This document shows positions 1 to 7,364 of a stretch of 24,578 bases of DNA, piece after piece (positions within the stretch are counted from its first letter, which is position 1; each line of letters opens with the position of its first letter). The stretch lies in the IMG/VR virus record IMGVR_UViG_3300033491_000006, positions 1-24,578 of that record. One strand, 5' to 3'. The notes under the pieces are model-generated. The model did no database searches. It had not been told where the DNA came from and saw only the letters and a program-made list of their open reading frames with translations. Source of the DNA: a virus. Made by a program: the position numbers and the translations under genes.

Positions 1-1
1 G

Positions 2-574
2 CTCGAAATGGGTCACATCGGAGATTTCGCGATCGGCGGCGGTGTGACGACAAAGGGCAAGTATGTGCCGTTCGAGGTGTCCGCCCGTTTCGGTTATCCC
101 GAAATCTTCGCGTTTCTCCACTGCCATCGGTGCGATCCGATCGAATGGATGAGTTCAATGATCGACGGCGAAGACACGCTCGAAGTAGACGAGCGGCCGG
201 CGGTGTGCGTTGTGATGGCCAAGCCGCCTTTCCCGCGCTCGAGCGACAGGCCGGCGCAGGACGTCGGCGCAGTGATTACCGGAATTGAGGAAGTCTGGCA
301 CCACGTTTCGCCGGTCGAAATGATGCTGGAGAAGGGGCCGTGCATGAAAGGTGGCAAGGTCGACACGGATCTCGTCTACAAAACCACCGGGAATTACATC
401 TGCACGGTTACCGCGCAAGGCTCCGATGTGCATGATGCGATCGAGGAAGTCTACGCGGCGGCCGGCCGGATCAAGTACCAGGACCGGATGCTGAGAACGG
501 ACATTGCCAAGGATCTCGAAAAGAAGATTCCCAAGGCCAAGGCGCTCGGCTTCAGAGAATTGCCTGACTGGTAG
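2..574 (+). CDS. PurD-like ATP-grasp protein, C-terminal part (5' end outside window)
   Basis: The frame is open to the window edge, so the N-terminus is missing. The visible 190 residues resemble the C-terminal part of phosphoribosylamine-glycine ligase (PurD), which joins glycine to phosphoribosylamine in purine synthesis. Seen: EVSARFGYPE (PurD: E-x-N-x-RFGDPE), then DERPAVCVVMAKPPFP (PurD: DERAS-GVVMA-GGYP) and a late TGNYICTVTAQG segment (PurD: GGRVLCVTALG), followed by the closing helix with an R-x-DI motif. The order and spacing fit PurD. The Asn of the RFGDPE motif and the Asp after RFG are changed, so activity on the usual substrate is uncertain. It is followed at once by an intrinsic terminator and the phage lysis block, so it is probably a phage gene. 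Its phage role is unknown. Confidence 0.62.
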   Translation, partial: LEMGHIGDFAIGGGVTTKGKYVPFEVSARFGYPEIFAFLHCHRCDPIEWMSSMIDGEDTLEVDERPAVCVVMAKPPFPRSSDRPAQDVGAVITGIEEVWHHVSPVEMMLEKGPCMKGGKVDTDLVYKTTGNYICTVTAQGSDVHDAIEEVYAAAGRIKYQDRMLRTDIAKDLEKKIPKAKALGFRELPDW

Positions 575-596
575 GACACAACAACCAATCGCATCC

Positions 597-620
597 AGCC
601 CGCTTTGAGCGGGCTTTTTT
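597..620 (+). terminator. Rho-independent terminator
   Basis: A perfect 7-bp stem AGCCCGC / GCGGGCT with a TTTGA loop runs straight into six T residues. It lies 23 bp after the stop of the PurD-like gene and before the lysis block. Confidence 0.9.
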
Positions 621-638
621 ATTCATAAATCGCGCGGG

Positions 639-887
639 GTGAACGTGACGAATCATGACGAAATGCAGGCCGACATCGCCGAGAACAAACAGGGGCTCGC
701 AGTTCACGAGGCCGTTTGCGCTGAGCGATACGCTGGAATCCAGACATCTTTCAACCGCGGCGAAGAGCGGATGCAGCGAATCGAGAAGAAGTCCCAGCGT
801 ATTGAGTATGTCCTTTATTTCCTGCTGCTAGTCGTGATCGGCGGAAAGGATGTAGCTGTCAGGGTATTCGAGTTGCTCGTCAAATGA
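639..887 (+). CDS. Small membrane protein with coiled coil, possible holin-type lysis protein
   Basis: The 82-residue product has a charged, heptad-like N-terminal two thirds (rich in E, R, K, Q up to about residue 53). One membrane segment follows (YVLYFLLLVVIGG, about residues 54-66) and a short tail. This plan, a soluble coil followed by one C-terminal membrane helix, resembles XhlA-type haemolysin/holin helpers, but I see no decisive motif. The GTG start at 639 is used here; a GTG at 645 preceded by GGGGTG and an ATG at 663 are alternatives. Its stop overlaps the lysozyme start (ATGA), so the two are translationally coupled, which supports a lysis role. Confidence 0.72.
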   Translation: MNVTNHDEMQADIAENKQGLAVHEAVCAERYAGIQTSFNRGEERMQRIEKKSQRIEYVLYFLLLVVIGGKDVAVRVFELLVK

Positions 888-1354
888 ATCCGACTATTCT
901 GGCCCTGCTGATCGCCGAGCTGCGCCGCGATGAGGGTGTGAAGTACGTTGAGTATCTCGACAGCAAAGGCATCCCGACGACGGGTGTAGGGCACAACCTT
1001 CAGGTTTCGCCATTGCCAGATGGATGGACGTATCCGCTGAGTGATGCGCAGGTCAATCAGCTTCTGACGCAGGATCTCGCCAATACGTTTGCGCAGCTCA
1101 ACGCCAATCTGCCGTGGTGGCAGAAGCTGGACGCCGTTCGTCAGCGAGTGATCGCGAACATGTGTTTCAACATGGGCATCGGCACGCTGCTTCAGTTTCA
1201 CAACACGCTGGCTGCGATGCAGGCCGGAAATTATGCCTCGGCGGCGAGCGGAATGCTTGCTTCCGTTTGGGCAACGCAAGTCGGCGCGCGTGCGACACGT
1301 CTCGCGCAAGCAATGAAGACGGGCGTCATGCCGGACGAGCCGGTGACTACGTAA
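884..1354 (+). CDS. Phage endolysin, T4-type lysozyme (GH24 muramidase)
   Basis: The 156-residue protein should cut the MurNAc-GlcNAc bond of peptidoglycan at the end of infection. The active site of the T4 lysozyme family is visible with correct spacing: Glu17 in RRDEG, Asp26 in EYLDSKG and Thr32 in IPTTGVGH (T4: E11, D20, T26). The sequence ends in the usual helical C-terminal lobe (R-x-RVIANMCFNMG region). There is no clear signal peptide or N-terminal anchor, so it needs a holin to reach the wall. The ATG overlaps the stop of the preceding membrane protein by 4 bp, and an intrinsic terminator follows. Confidence 0.93.
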   Translation: MNPTILALLIAELRRDEGVKYVEYLDSKGIPTTGVGHNLQVSPLPDGWTYPLSDAQVNQLLTQDLANTFAQLNANLPWWQKLDAVRQRVIANMCFNMGIGTLLQFHNTLAAMQAGNYASAASGMLASVWATQVGARATRLAQAMKTGVMPDEPVTT

Positions 1355-1384
1355 AGCCGCGCGAAATATTCCGAAAATTATTCC

Positions 1385-1406
1385 AACCGCCTCAGGGCGG
1401 TTTTTT
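1385..1406 (+). terminator. Rho-independent terminator after the endolysin
   Basis: A 7-bp stem AACCGCC / GGCGGTT with loop TCAG ends in a T-run, 31 bp after the endolysin stop. Confidence 0.85.
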
Positions 1407-1423
1407 CGTTTCTGGAGCCTCAA

Positions 1424-1972
1424 ATGCCCCGTTGCAGTCACGGAACACCGCTTGAACAGCCATGCAGCAAATGCACCGCCGAAGGAATGGAAAAGGTCAC
1501 GGAGGCGCACACGGAGAAGGAAACCCTGTCTGTGGCTGTGAACATTCCCAGCCACGAAGAGCGCAAGACCACCGCGTTATTCGAGCGCACCCGCAAGGAA
1601 CTGATCGAGAGCGGCGGCGGCCGGTGCTTCATCTGCAACGCAACGGCCGAGGAATCCGGTCACCCGCTCGAGGCTCACCACCACCCAATCGAGCGATCGA
1701 TGGCCGAACTGATCGATTGGGACCGTTTCAAGGCAGACGCGCAAGCCGGCGTGTGGGGCGAAAAGGTCCGTGCGTTCGACTGGGACAACTTCACCGACTG
1801 GACGCAGTTTGTCGACGACATGACGGTCAACGGGCTGCTGCTCTGCAAGGCGCATCACATCGGCAAGGACGAAGGCATTCACGCGATGCCGTTCCCGCTG
1901 TACATCGCGCAGAAGTACGCGAAGGAGGGCTACCAGTTCTCCAACGTGGAAGTCATCCACCACCAGGAGTAA
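1424..1972 (+). CDS. HNH-like zinc-binding protein
   Basis: The 182-residue protein has two likely metal sites. The N-terminus has C4, H6, C14 and C17 in a short finger. The core has C68-x2-C71, a triple His (H85-H87 in LEAHHHPIE) and C141-x2-H144-H145, with N136 five residues before C141. This order of a Cys pair, a His in the first strand, an Asn and a last Cys/His matches a zinc-bound HNH nuclease (beta-beta-alpha metal) fold. Nuclease activity is inferred, not shown. The start has GGAG about 7 bases upstream. It sits inside the lysis block between endolysin and holin-like gene, so a mobile or accessory insertion is possible. Confidence 0.72.
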   Translation: MPRCSHGTPLEQPCSKCTAEGMEKVTEAHTEKETLSVAVNIPSHEERKTTALFERTRKELIESGGGRCFICNATAEESGHPLEAHHHPIERSMAELIDWDRFKADAQAGVWGEKVRAFDWDNFTDWTQFVDDMTVNGLLLCKAHHIGKDEGIHAMPFPLYIAQKYAKEGYQFSNVEVIHHQE

Positions 1973-1975
1973 CCC

Positions 1976-2194
1976 ATGAACCAGACGTCCCCCGCAGCAA
2001 CCGGTACCACCGGGGCTTTGATCGGCGCGCTCGTCGTCATCATTTCGGCGATTAGCACCCATTTCAAGATCGATCTGTCGGCTCAGGATCAGGTCTCGAT
2101 TGCCGGCGGCATTGTTGTTGGCGCGCATTGGATTGCGGAGCAATACGTCGCGCGTATCGCGGCAAAGAAGTCTTCAGCGCCTGTTCAGCAGTAA
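1976..2194 (+). CDS. Small hydrophobic protein, probable holin
   Basis: The 72-residue product has a hydrophobic segment at about residues 11-28 (GALIGALVVIISAIS) and a second, weaker one at about 43-54 (IAGGIVVGAHWI), then a short basic and polar C-terminus (AAKKSS). Size, topology and position in the lysis block fit a two-helix holin that opens the inner membrane for the endolysin. An AGGAG precedes the ATG, and the gene starts 3 bp after the HNH-like gene. No family-specific motif can be named. Confidence 0.7.
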   Translation: MNQTSPAATGTTGALIGALVVIISAISTHFKIDLSAQDQVSIAGGIVVGAHWIAEQYVARIAAKKSSAPVQQ

Positions 2195-2235
2195 TCCAAC
2201 TGCCGCGACCGCGGCACAACTCCGAAGGAACCACC

Positions 2236-2700
2236 ATGAAACGTATGCTGCTTGCGGCAGGCATTGCCGCGTGTCTCGCTTTTTCTGGCTGCGCATCGAC
2301 CGGCTCACCGAAAATTCCAACGCCCCAGCAACTGGTGAGCGACTTCTGCCCGACGGTCAATGCCGACCTCAAACTTCTGGCCGCGTCACCGCTGCTCAAT
2401 GCTTCGCAACAGCAACTGTTGAATGGCGTGCCCGGTGACGCGACGCATCCCGGCATCATCGCGATCAACAGTGCGGTTTGCGCGGCCGGCGGTCAGATCA
2501 ATGTGACCGATCTGCAAACGCTCAACAACACGGCGTTTCCTGCGCTCATCGAGCTGGTCGGGGCGCTCCCGATGCTTCCGAATCAGCCAGCGATTCTGCT
2601 CGGCCTGACACTTGCTCAGCCGATCCTGAATCAGATCGTCGCGCAAGTTATGCCGGCGGCTCCTGCGGCCGCTAGTGCACCGGCCGCCGCGAGCCAGTAA
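2236..2700 (+). CDS. Secreted lipoprotein in the lysis block
   Basis: The ATG at 2236 (GAAGGA upstream) gives a 154-residue protein with a classic lipoprotein signal: basic MKR, a hydrophobic run and the lipobox FSGC, with Cys about residue 19. The mature part has Cys residues that may form disulfides, several hydrophobic helices and an Ala/Pro-rich C-terminus. It should be lipid-anchored in the periplasm, with no Lol-avoidance Asp at +2 (Ala follows Cys). Its stop overlaps the lipase start in a TAATG, so the two are coupled. An outer-membrane lysis role (o-spanin-like) or a lipase partner is possible; neither is proven. Confidence 0.82.
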   Translation: MKRMLLAAGIAACLAFSGCASTGSPKIPTPQQLVSDFCPTVNADLKLLAASPLLNASQQQLLNGVPGDATHPGIIAINSAVCAAGGQINVTDLQTLNNTAFPALIELVGALPMLPNQPAILLGLTLAQPILNQIVAQVMPAAPAAASAPAAASQ

Positions 2701-3299
2701 TGACGCCGCATGACTTCGCGCTGCTGGCGCAGGAAGCCTATTCCGTGGCGCCAGACATTGGCAAAGCGGATAGCGCTTCTCGCGCCATCGTACGTACGAC
2801 TGCGGACGGTCTGTGCGTTGCCTTCCCGGGATCGGACAACGCGGACTGCTGGGGTGCGGACTTCGACATTGTGCCGGTAGCCGTGAAAGGGGTCGGCGAG
2901 GTTCATCAAGGCTTCTGGAACGCCTGGCAGGCTATCGCACCACAAGTGGTGACCGCAATCGGCGATCAGCCTGTGACGCTTGTTGGCCATTCTCTAGGCG
3001 CCGCGATCGCGATTCTCGCTGCGGCATCACTGGTGATGGCGGGAAAGCCGCCGGCGGCTGTCTATGGCTTCGAGCCTCCGCGCGTGAGTCCCGGAATCGG
3101 TGTGCGGTCAGCGCTCTCCAAGGTGCCAGTTCATCTGTATAAGAACGGTCTCGACATCGTGCCGGATCTGCCGCCTAACTGGCAGCACGCCGCAACCCTG
3201 ATTCATATCGGCACGCCACAACTGCCTTTTCCCAACACGCTGGATCACCAGATTGAAAGGGTGATTCTCGCTCTGTCTGCGCAGTCTCCGCCAGCTTGA
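2700..3299 (+). CDS. Class 3 lipase-like alpha/beta hydrolase
   Basis: The 199-residue protein has the Lipase_3 layout. The nucleophile elbow GHSLG has Ser98, the acid is likely Asp152 in NGLDIVPDLPP, and the base is likely His183 in LDHQI. The VAFPGSD segment (about residues 40-46) would supply the oxyanion-hole region. No signal peptide is visible, so it would need release through the holin or act inside the cell. The ATG overlaps the lipoprotein stop (TAATG). In the lysis block it may cut membrane lipids and help open the outer membrane, as LysB esterases do in mycobacteriophages. That role is an inference. Confidence 0.86.
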   Translation: MTPHDFALLAQEAYSVAPDIGKADSASRAIVRTTADGLCVAFPGSDNADCWGADFDIVPVAVKGVGEVHQGFWNAWQAIAPQVVTAIGDQPVTLVGHSLGAAIAILAAASLVMAGKPPAAVYGFEPPRVSPGIGVRSALSKVPVHLYKNGLDIVPDLPPNWQHAATLIHIGTPQLPFPNTLDHQIERVILALSAQSPPA

Positions 3300-3314
3300 A
3301 AAAACCGACCCATC

Positions 3315-3338
3315 AAGCCGCCTTCGGGCGGCTTTTTT
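3315..3338 (+). terminator. Rho-independent terminator after the lysis block
   Basis: A perfect 8-bp stem AAGCCGCC / GGCGGCTT with a stable TTCG tetraloop is followed by a T-run. It separates the lipase from the tailspike gene. Confidence 0.92.
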
Positions 3339-3354
3339 ATTGCCTGGACCAAAC

Positions 3355-5679
3355 ATGACCACCGTTACTCTCGCGCCTCTGGTTAAGCAGCAGTTCAACC
3401 AGAATGGGATTCCGCTGGCCGGCGGCAAGCTGTTCGTCTACAACGCCGGAACGACAACGAAGGCACTCACTTACACGGACGCCACAGGCGACACGCCGAA
3501 CACCAACCCGATCATTCTCGACGCCAACGGCCAGTGCGGCGTCTGGCTTTTGCCAACCCTCGCGTACAAATTCATTCTGTCGCCGGCGACCGATACCGAT
3601 CCGCCGACGAACCCATTCTGGACGGTCGACAACGTAACGACCGTCCAGGGCGTCGCTGTCGGAGACATGACGGACGAAAAAGGCAGCGGCGGCACCTACG
3701 GATTCGCCGCAAACGTCGATTTCACACCCGGCACCACGACGCAACTGACGCTATCCCAGAATTACGGCAGCTCGGGCAATTTGTGGGTGACCTTCGACGG
3801 CACGGAGCAGGGCGCAGATACGTTTTCTCTGGGCGGCACGAACAATACCGTTCTGACGTTCAATGCCCCGATTCCTGTGGGGGTCCAGAAGGTCTACGTC
3901 AAAGGCGGCACTGCGCTTACGATCGGCACGCCTGGCGCGGGGACCGTCGGCGACGCCCAAATCAACCAGAGCAGCAATCTGTACATCCACGCCTATTCCT
4001 TCGTCGGTTCAAAGGATGTCGGCGCGCTGGGCAACGGAACGACCGATGACCATACAGCCGTTCAGAACGCCGGATCGCTGGCGTCGAGTTCTGGAAAGTT
4101 GCTACTCGTGACGCCCGGCACTTACCTTATCGGCTCGAGCATCGCATTCGCGGGGCCGGTCGAGTTCATGCCTGGGGCGCAGTTTGTCGTAAAGAGCGGG
4201 GCTGTCGTTACCTTCAACGGACAACTCACCGGCCCACTGACCAACATCTTCAGCGTGCAAACCGGGGGCAACATTGTTGTCAATCCGGGCACCACGACGG
4301 AAGGTTACCCAGAGTGGTTTGGCGCCCAACCGGGAAATTCCTCGTTCGACTGCGCACCGTATATCAACGCGAGCCTTTCCGTTTTCTCGGTTACGCGTCT
4401 TCAGAATACGGTCTACTACACAGCCACATCGGTCCTTATGGGGCAGAACGGGCAGTCGCTTGTCGGATCAAATCCAAATCTGACCCAAGGCGCTTTTAAT
4501 TCCTCAGTCATTCAGTGCCAAAGCGCCGCGGTTACGATTTTGCAGATCGGGCCAAATGTCAATCCTTACCCCGCGTCATTGCAGACGTCGATGGCGGTTC
4601 ACAACGTTGCGTTCTCTCGGGGTACTGCACCAGACATTTCCCAATCCGCGACGGGCATCAAGATTCAATACTGTTCAGGCGTATTGATGAAATGCGTCAG
4701 CGTAATTGACTCTGTTGAGTGCTTCCATCAACTCGGCTCAGCGTATGTGCGTTACGAGCATTGCAACGCGTTCAAGTTGACAGTCGGCATCAACGGGACA
4801 GATGCGTTCCACGGATTCAATTTAGACGGCAGTGCTTATATTGGTTTCTCTGACAGCGGAAATCCTTCGGTCCTGATGTACGACTGTCAGGTAAGCAATC
4901 TGCGCGACGCAGACACCACCTGGGCGCCGGGTAGTGACTATCAGGGTATGTTTGTCCATGGGCAGTACGGCTGGTCGGATGTCTGGATTTTTGATCTGGA
5001 AACGAATGGTGTCGGCACAGGGATAAACCTCGTTGGGACGGTGAACAATACAACGACGGCGGACTCGTTGAATAAACGCTTCTACGTCTATAACCCGATT
5101 CTCGATACGTGCGTTCTTGCGGGTATTTCGTTCACGAATATCAGTTCTTATGGCGATATTCATGTAATCGGTGGCTATGCCAATTGCAGCAACGCCCAAC
5201 CTAATCCGGTCGGAATCTCGTACTCGTCGTCGAACGGGAACGTCCAGATTTCGCAGTTCATGGTCGAGTGCAATAAGAACCACAGCACGATTGGTGTCGT
5301 GTCGTACGCGTCATCAAAAATGGTTCATCGCGACTGTTCATATCTCGAAGCTTTCGTGACACCCATCCAGCTTAATTCGACTTCACATTTCACATTCATG
5401 GATCAAGTGACGAATGATTCCAGCGCGTCTTCCAATGTGGCGTTCCTCGTGAACAACTGTAACCGGGGCTACATGAACATTGCACTTTCTGGTTACCCAG
5501 GCGCCTACGGAGGCGGGATCGACCTTGCCGATACGTCGATTCAGTACTGTGAATTCGCATGTTCGCGCATGGACCCTGGCGCAATCACCGGCGGCGTCAA
5601 GGTCGTCTACAACGGCACGCCGATCACCACGGCCGGCACTTTCGGAACCGGCAACCTCGCTTCTGGGATTATGAACTGA
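3355..5679 (+). CDS. Tailspike / tail fibre with right-handed beta-helix
   Basis: The ATG at 3355 gives 774 residues. The N-terminal about 100 residues look like a virion-anchoring domain common in such phages: GGKLFVYNAGTTT, then NPIILDANGQ, then YKFILSPA and a closing FWTVDNV. From about residue 221 DVGALGNGTTDDHTAVQ opens a pectate-lyase-type beta-helix, with many short Gly/Asn/Ser-rich strand repeats to the C-terminus. Such proteins bind and often cut surface polysaccharide. I cannot name catalytic residues or the substrate. A TTG at 3340 is an upstream alternative; the ATG is preferred because the conserved N-terminus begins there. The second tail gene follows 1 bp later. Confidence 0.88.
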   Translation: MTTVTLAPLVKQQFNQNGIPLAGGKLFVYNAGTTTKALTYTDATGDTPNTNPIILDANGQCGVWLLPTLAYKFILSPATDTDPPTNPFWTVDNVTTVQGVAVGDMTDEKGSGGTYGFAANVDFTPGTTTQLTLSQNYGSSGNLWVTFDGTEQGADTFSLGGTNNTVLTFNAPIPVGVQKVYVKGGTALTIGTPGAGTVGDAQINQSSNLYIHAYSFVGSKDVGALGNGTTDDHTAVQNAGSLASSSGKLLLVTPGTYLIGSSIAFAGPVEFMPGAQFVVKSGAVVTFNGQLTGPLTNIFSVQTGGNIVVNPGTTTEGYPEWFGAQPGNSSFDCAPYINASLSVFSVTRLQNTVYYTATSVLMGQNGQSLVGSNPNLTQGAFNSSVIQCQSAAVTILQIGPNVNPYPASLQTSMAVHNVAFSRGTAPDISQSATGIKIQYCSGVLMKCVSVIDSVECFHQLGSAYVRYEHCNAFKLTVGINGTDAFHGFNLDGSAYIGFSDSGNPSVLMYDCQVSNLRDADTTWAPGSDYQGMFVHGQYGWSDVWIFDLETNGVGTGINLVGTVNNTTTADSLNKRFYVYNPILDTCVLAGISFTNISSYGDIHVIGGYANCSNAQPNPVGISYSSSNGNVQISQFMVECNKNHSTIGVVSYASSKMVHRDCSYLEAFVTPIQLNSTSHFTFMDQVTNDSSASSNVAFLVNNCNRGYMNIALSGYPGAYGGGIDLADTSIQYCEFACSRMDPGAITGGVKVVYNGTPITTAGTFGTGNLASGIMN

Positions 5680-5680
5680 C

Positions 5681-6859
5681 ATGAAAAAGCTAATCGTATT
5701 TCTCGCTTCGCTGTACATCGCCGCAACGTATGGCGCGACTACCGTCCCTATTCAATTGCTCAATTCGAGCGGGTCGACTTCGGGGCAGGCGATTGTTTCA
5801 ACCGGCGCTTCCAGCGCGCCAGCGTGGGGAAACGTCGCAGCGACCACGCTAGCCGCGCAGGCCGCGAATACGGTAGTGGCGAACGTGACCGGCTCGTCTG
5901 CATCGCCGACGGCTTTTGTCATGCCAAGTTGCAGTGCGACTTCGAATGCACTCACATATACCTCGGGCGCAGGTTTCACCTGCAACACCACGCTTAACGC
6001 GACCACGCTTCTCAATAGTTCCTGGGCCGCGCCCGGCACTATTGGCAGTGCCACACCGAGCAGCGGTGCATTCACGACGCTCAGTGCGAGCAGTACGGTC
6101 AGTGGTAGCGGGTTCAGCACCTATCTGGCTTCGCCGCCGGCGATTGGCGGTACTGCCGCGGCTCCGGGCACATTCACAACTGTCACCGGCACGTCAGCCG
6201 TTATTTCGAATGGTTTGACCAGTGGGAATTCGATATCCGTATCGTCCACGTCAAACACGAGTAACGGCGCATCGATCCTGTTGACGGGCAATGGAGCGAC
6301 TACCCCGAACAAATCAATTCGGGCGTTTAACGGAGCGTTCCAGATCGTGAATTCCGCGTCATCGGCCGTGATTGCATCGGTCGACGACTCCGGAGACCTA
6401 GTGACGACGGGATACATCTCGCCGTCTCAAACTGGCGGCATCGTCGGAACGACGACTAACAACAGCGCCAATGCCGGAAGTGTCGGCGAGTACGTATCCA
6501 GCACTATCGCTGCCGGTTCGGCTGTTACTTTGACGAATGGGACGGCTGCAAACGTAACCTCTATTTCGCTCACTGCGGGCGATTGGGATGTGTTCGGAAC
6601 TGTTTGCTTTACGCTGGGCAGCGGCAATACGACGTATGCCGTCATCGGTTCAATTAGCCTTACGAGCGCCACCTACAACTTTCTGCCGGGCTTTTATTTG
6701 CCCGGGGTTCCTACAGGCACAACTGTAGAGTGCGCCGCGGCAGGAATGATCCGCGAATCGTTTTCGTCCACGACACCGGTATATCTGGTAGCGGGGGCGA
6801 GTTGGGCTTCGGGAAGTGCGGCTGCTTACGGTTTTATCAGTGCGCGCCGTCGTCGCTAG
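5681..6859 (+). CDS. Tail-fibre-like protein with an N-terminal signal-like segment
   Basis: The 392-residue protein is low in complexity and rich in Ser, Thr, Ala, Gly and Asn. It contains fibre-type repeats such as IGSATPSSGAFTTL and IGGTAAAPGTFTTV (about residues 120-175). The last about 130 residues form a compact domain (GEYVSSTIAAGSAV, SLTAGDWDVFGTVCF) also found at the ends of other phage fibres. Residues 1-18 (MKKLIVFLASLYIAATYG) look like a Sec signal, which is odd for a virion part. It starts 1 bp after the tailspike stop. It is probably a second receptor-binding or accessory fibre. Confidence 0.8.
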   Translation: MKKLIVFLASLYIAATYGATTVPIQLLNSSGSTSGQAIVSTGASSAPAWGNVAATTLAAQAANTVVANVTGSSASPTAFVMPSCSATSNALTYTSGAGFTCNTTLNATTLLNSSWAAPGTIGSATPSSGAFTTLSASSTVSGSGFSTYLASPPAIGGTAAAPGTFTTVTGTSAVISNGLTSGNSISVSSTSNTSNGASILLTGNGATTPNKSIRAFNGAFQIVNSASSAVIASVDDSGDLVTTGYISPSQTGGIVGTTTNNSANAGSVGEYVSSTIAAGSAVTLTNGTAANVTSISLTAGDWDVFGTVCFTLGSGNTTYAVIGSISLTSATYNFLPGFYLPGVPTGTTVECAAAGMIRESFSSTTPVYLVAGASWASGSAAAYGFISARRRR

Positions 6860-6861
6860 AC

Positions 6862-6908
6862 AAACCCTGCGAATTTTTCCAGGGACGAAATAACGTCGAC
6901 CAGGGTTT
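6862..6908. repeat. Inverted repeat in the gap between tail and integrase regions
   Basis: AAACCCTG (6862-6869) and CAGGGTTT (6901-6908) are perfect 8-bp inverted copies. A further CAGGG at 6880-6884 can pair with the first arm instead. There is no clean T-run on either side, so this is not a standard terminator. The gap 6860-7025 otherwise shows no gene. Confidence 0.5.
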
Positions 6909-7025
6909 CCCGAACGCCAAGAGTCGGGATAATCACGTCTATGCGGACAGGATTGGTCGGGTTGGTATCTTTCATTTTAGAAAGTCTTCGTAAGACAATT
7001 GGCCTAAGCGACGCAGTATATCGCG

Positions 7026-7196
7026 TCACCACACCGTCATCCGTTTCAAAACGGCGATCAGGACAGGCGCTTCCCGACGTTCATCGAAGTCGAACAGATC
7101 CTGGTTTGGCTCGACATAAACTGCCGCCACAAAACGCTCACCAGAATTCAAAACCATCGTGTAAGTGTTTGATTTTATGAGTTCAGATATGTGCAT
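7026..7196 (-). CDS. Hypothetical small protein downstream of integrase
   Basis: From the ATG at 7196 the product is 56 residues with alternating hydrophobic strands (YTMVLNSG, FVAAVYVEP) and an acidic middle (DLFDFDE). The frame stays open up to a TTG at 7361, which would give 111 residues, but the upstream part looks less protein-like and contains the repeat after integrase. No clear ribosome site is seen for either start. The base composition is lower in GC than the neighbours, which hints at an acquired gene. Function unknown. Confidence 0.45.
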   Translation of the reverse strand: MHISELIKSNTYTMVLNSGERFVAAVYVEPNQDLFDFDERREAPVLIAVLKRMTVW

Positions 7197-7332
7197 TTCG
7201 CTGGGCTGGGAATGCCCGCCAATCCCAGCCACCTCATTGTTTTCTATGAGAAATTTCCGATCTTGTTGGGTAATCACTTTCTGTTGATAACTTTTCCACC
7301 GAACCCTTTGCAGACTGGGTTTTGAGTGTGGT

Positions 7333-7364
7333 GATCCAAAATCGGTCCAAAACTGATCCAAAAT
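7333..7364. repeat. Three TCCAAAA repeats at 11-bp spacing next to the integrase stop
   Basis: TCCAAAA begins at 7335, 7346 and 7357, so the copies are one helical turn apart. The array ends directly at the integrase stop codon. Phased short repeats beside int are typical places for recombinase or accessory-protein binding at attP, but no core site can be defined here. Confidence 0.6.

Noticed and set aside
2-574. Host purD marking a prophage border
   Set aside because: The sequence is divergent at conserved positions and is followed directly by phage lysis genes; the integrase is not at this end.
7204-7230. 8-bp inverted repeat GGCTGGGA / TCCCAGCC as a terminator
   Set aside because: There is no T-run on either strand, and it lies just upstream of the small gene at 7026-7196.
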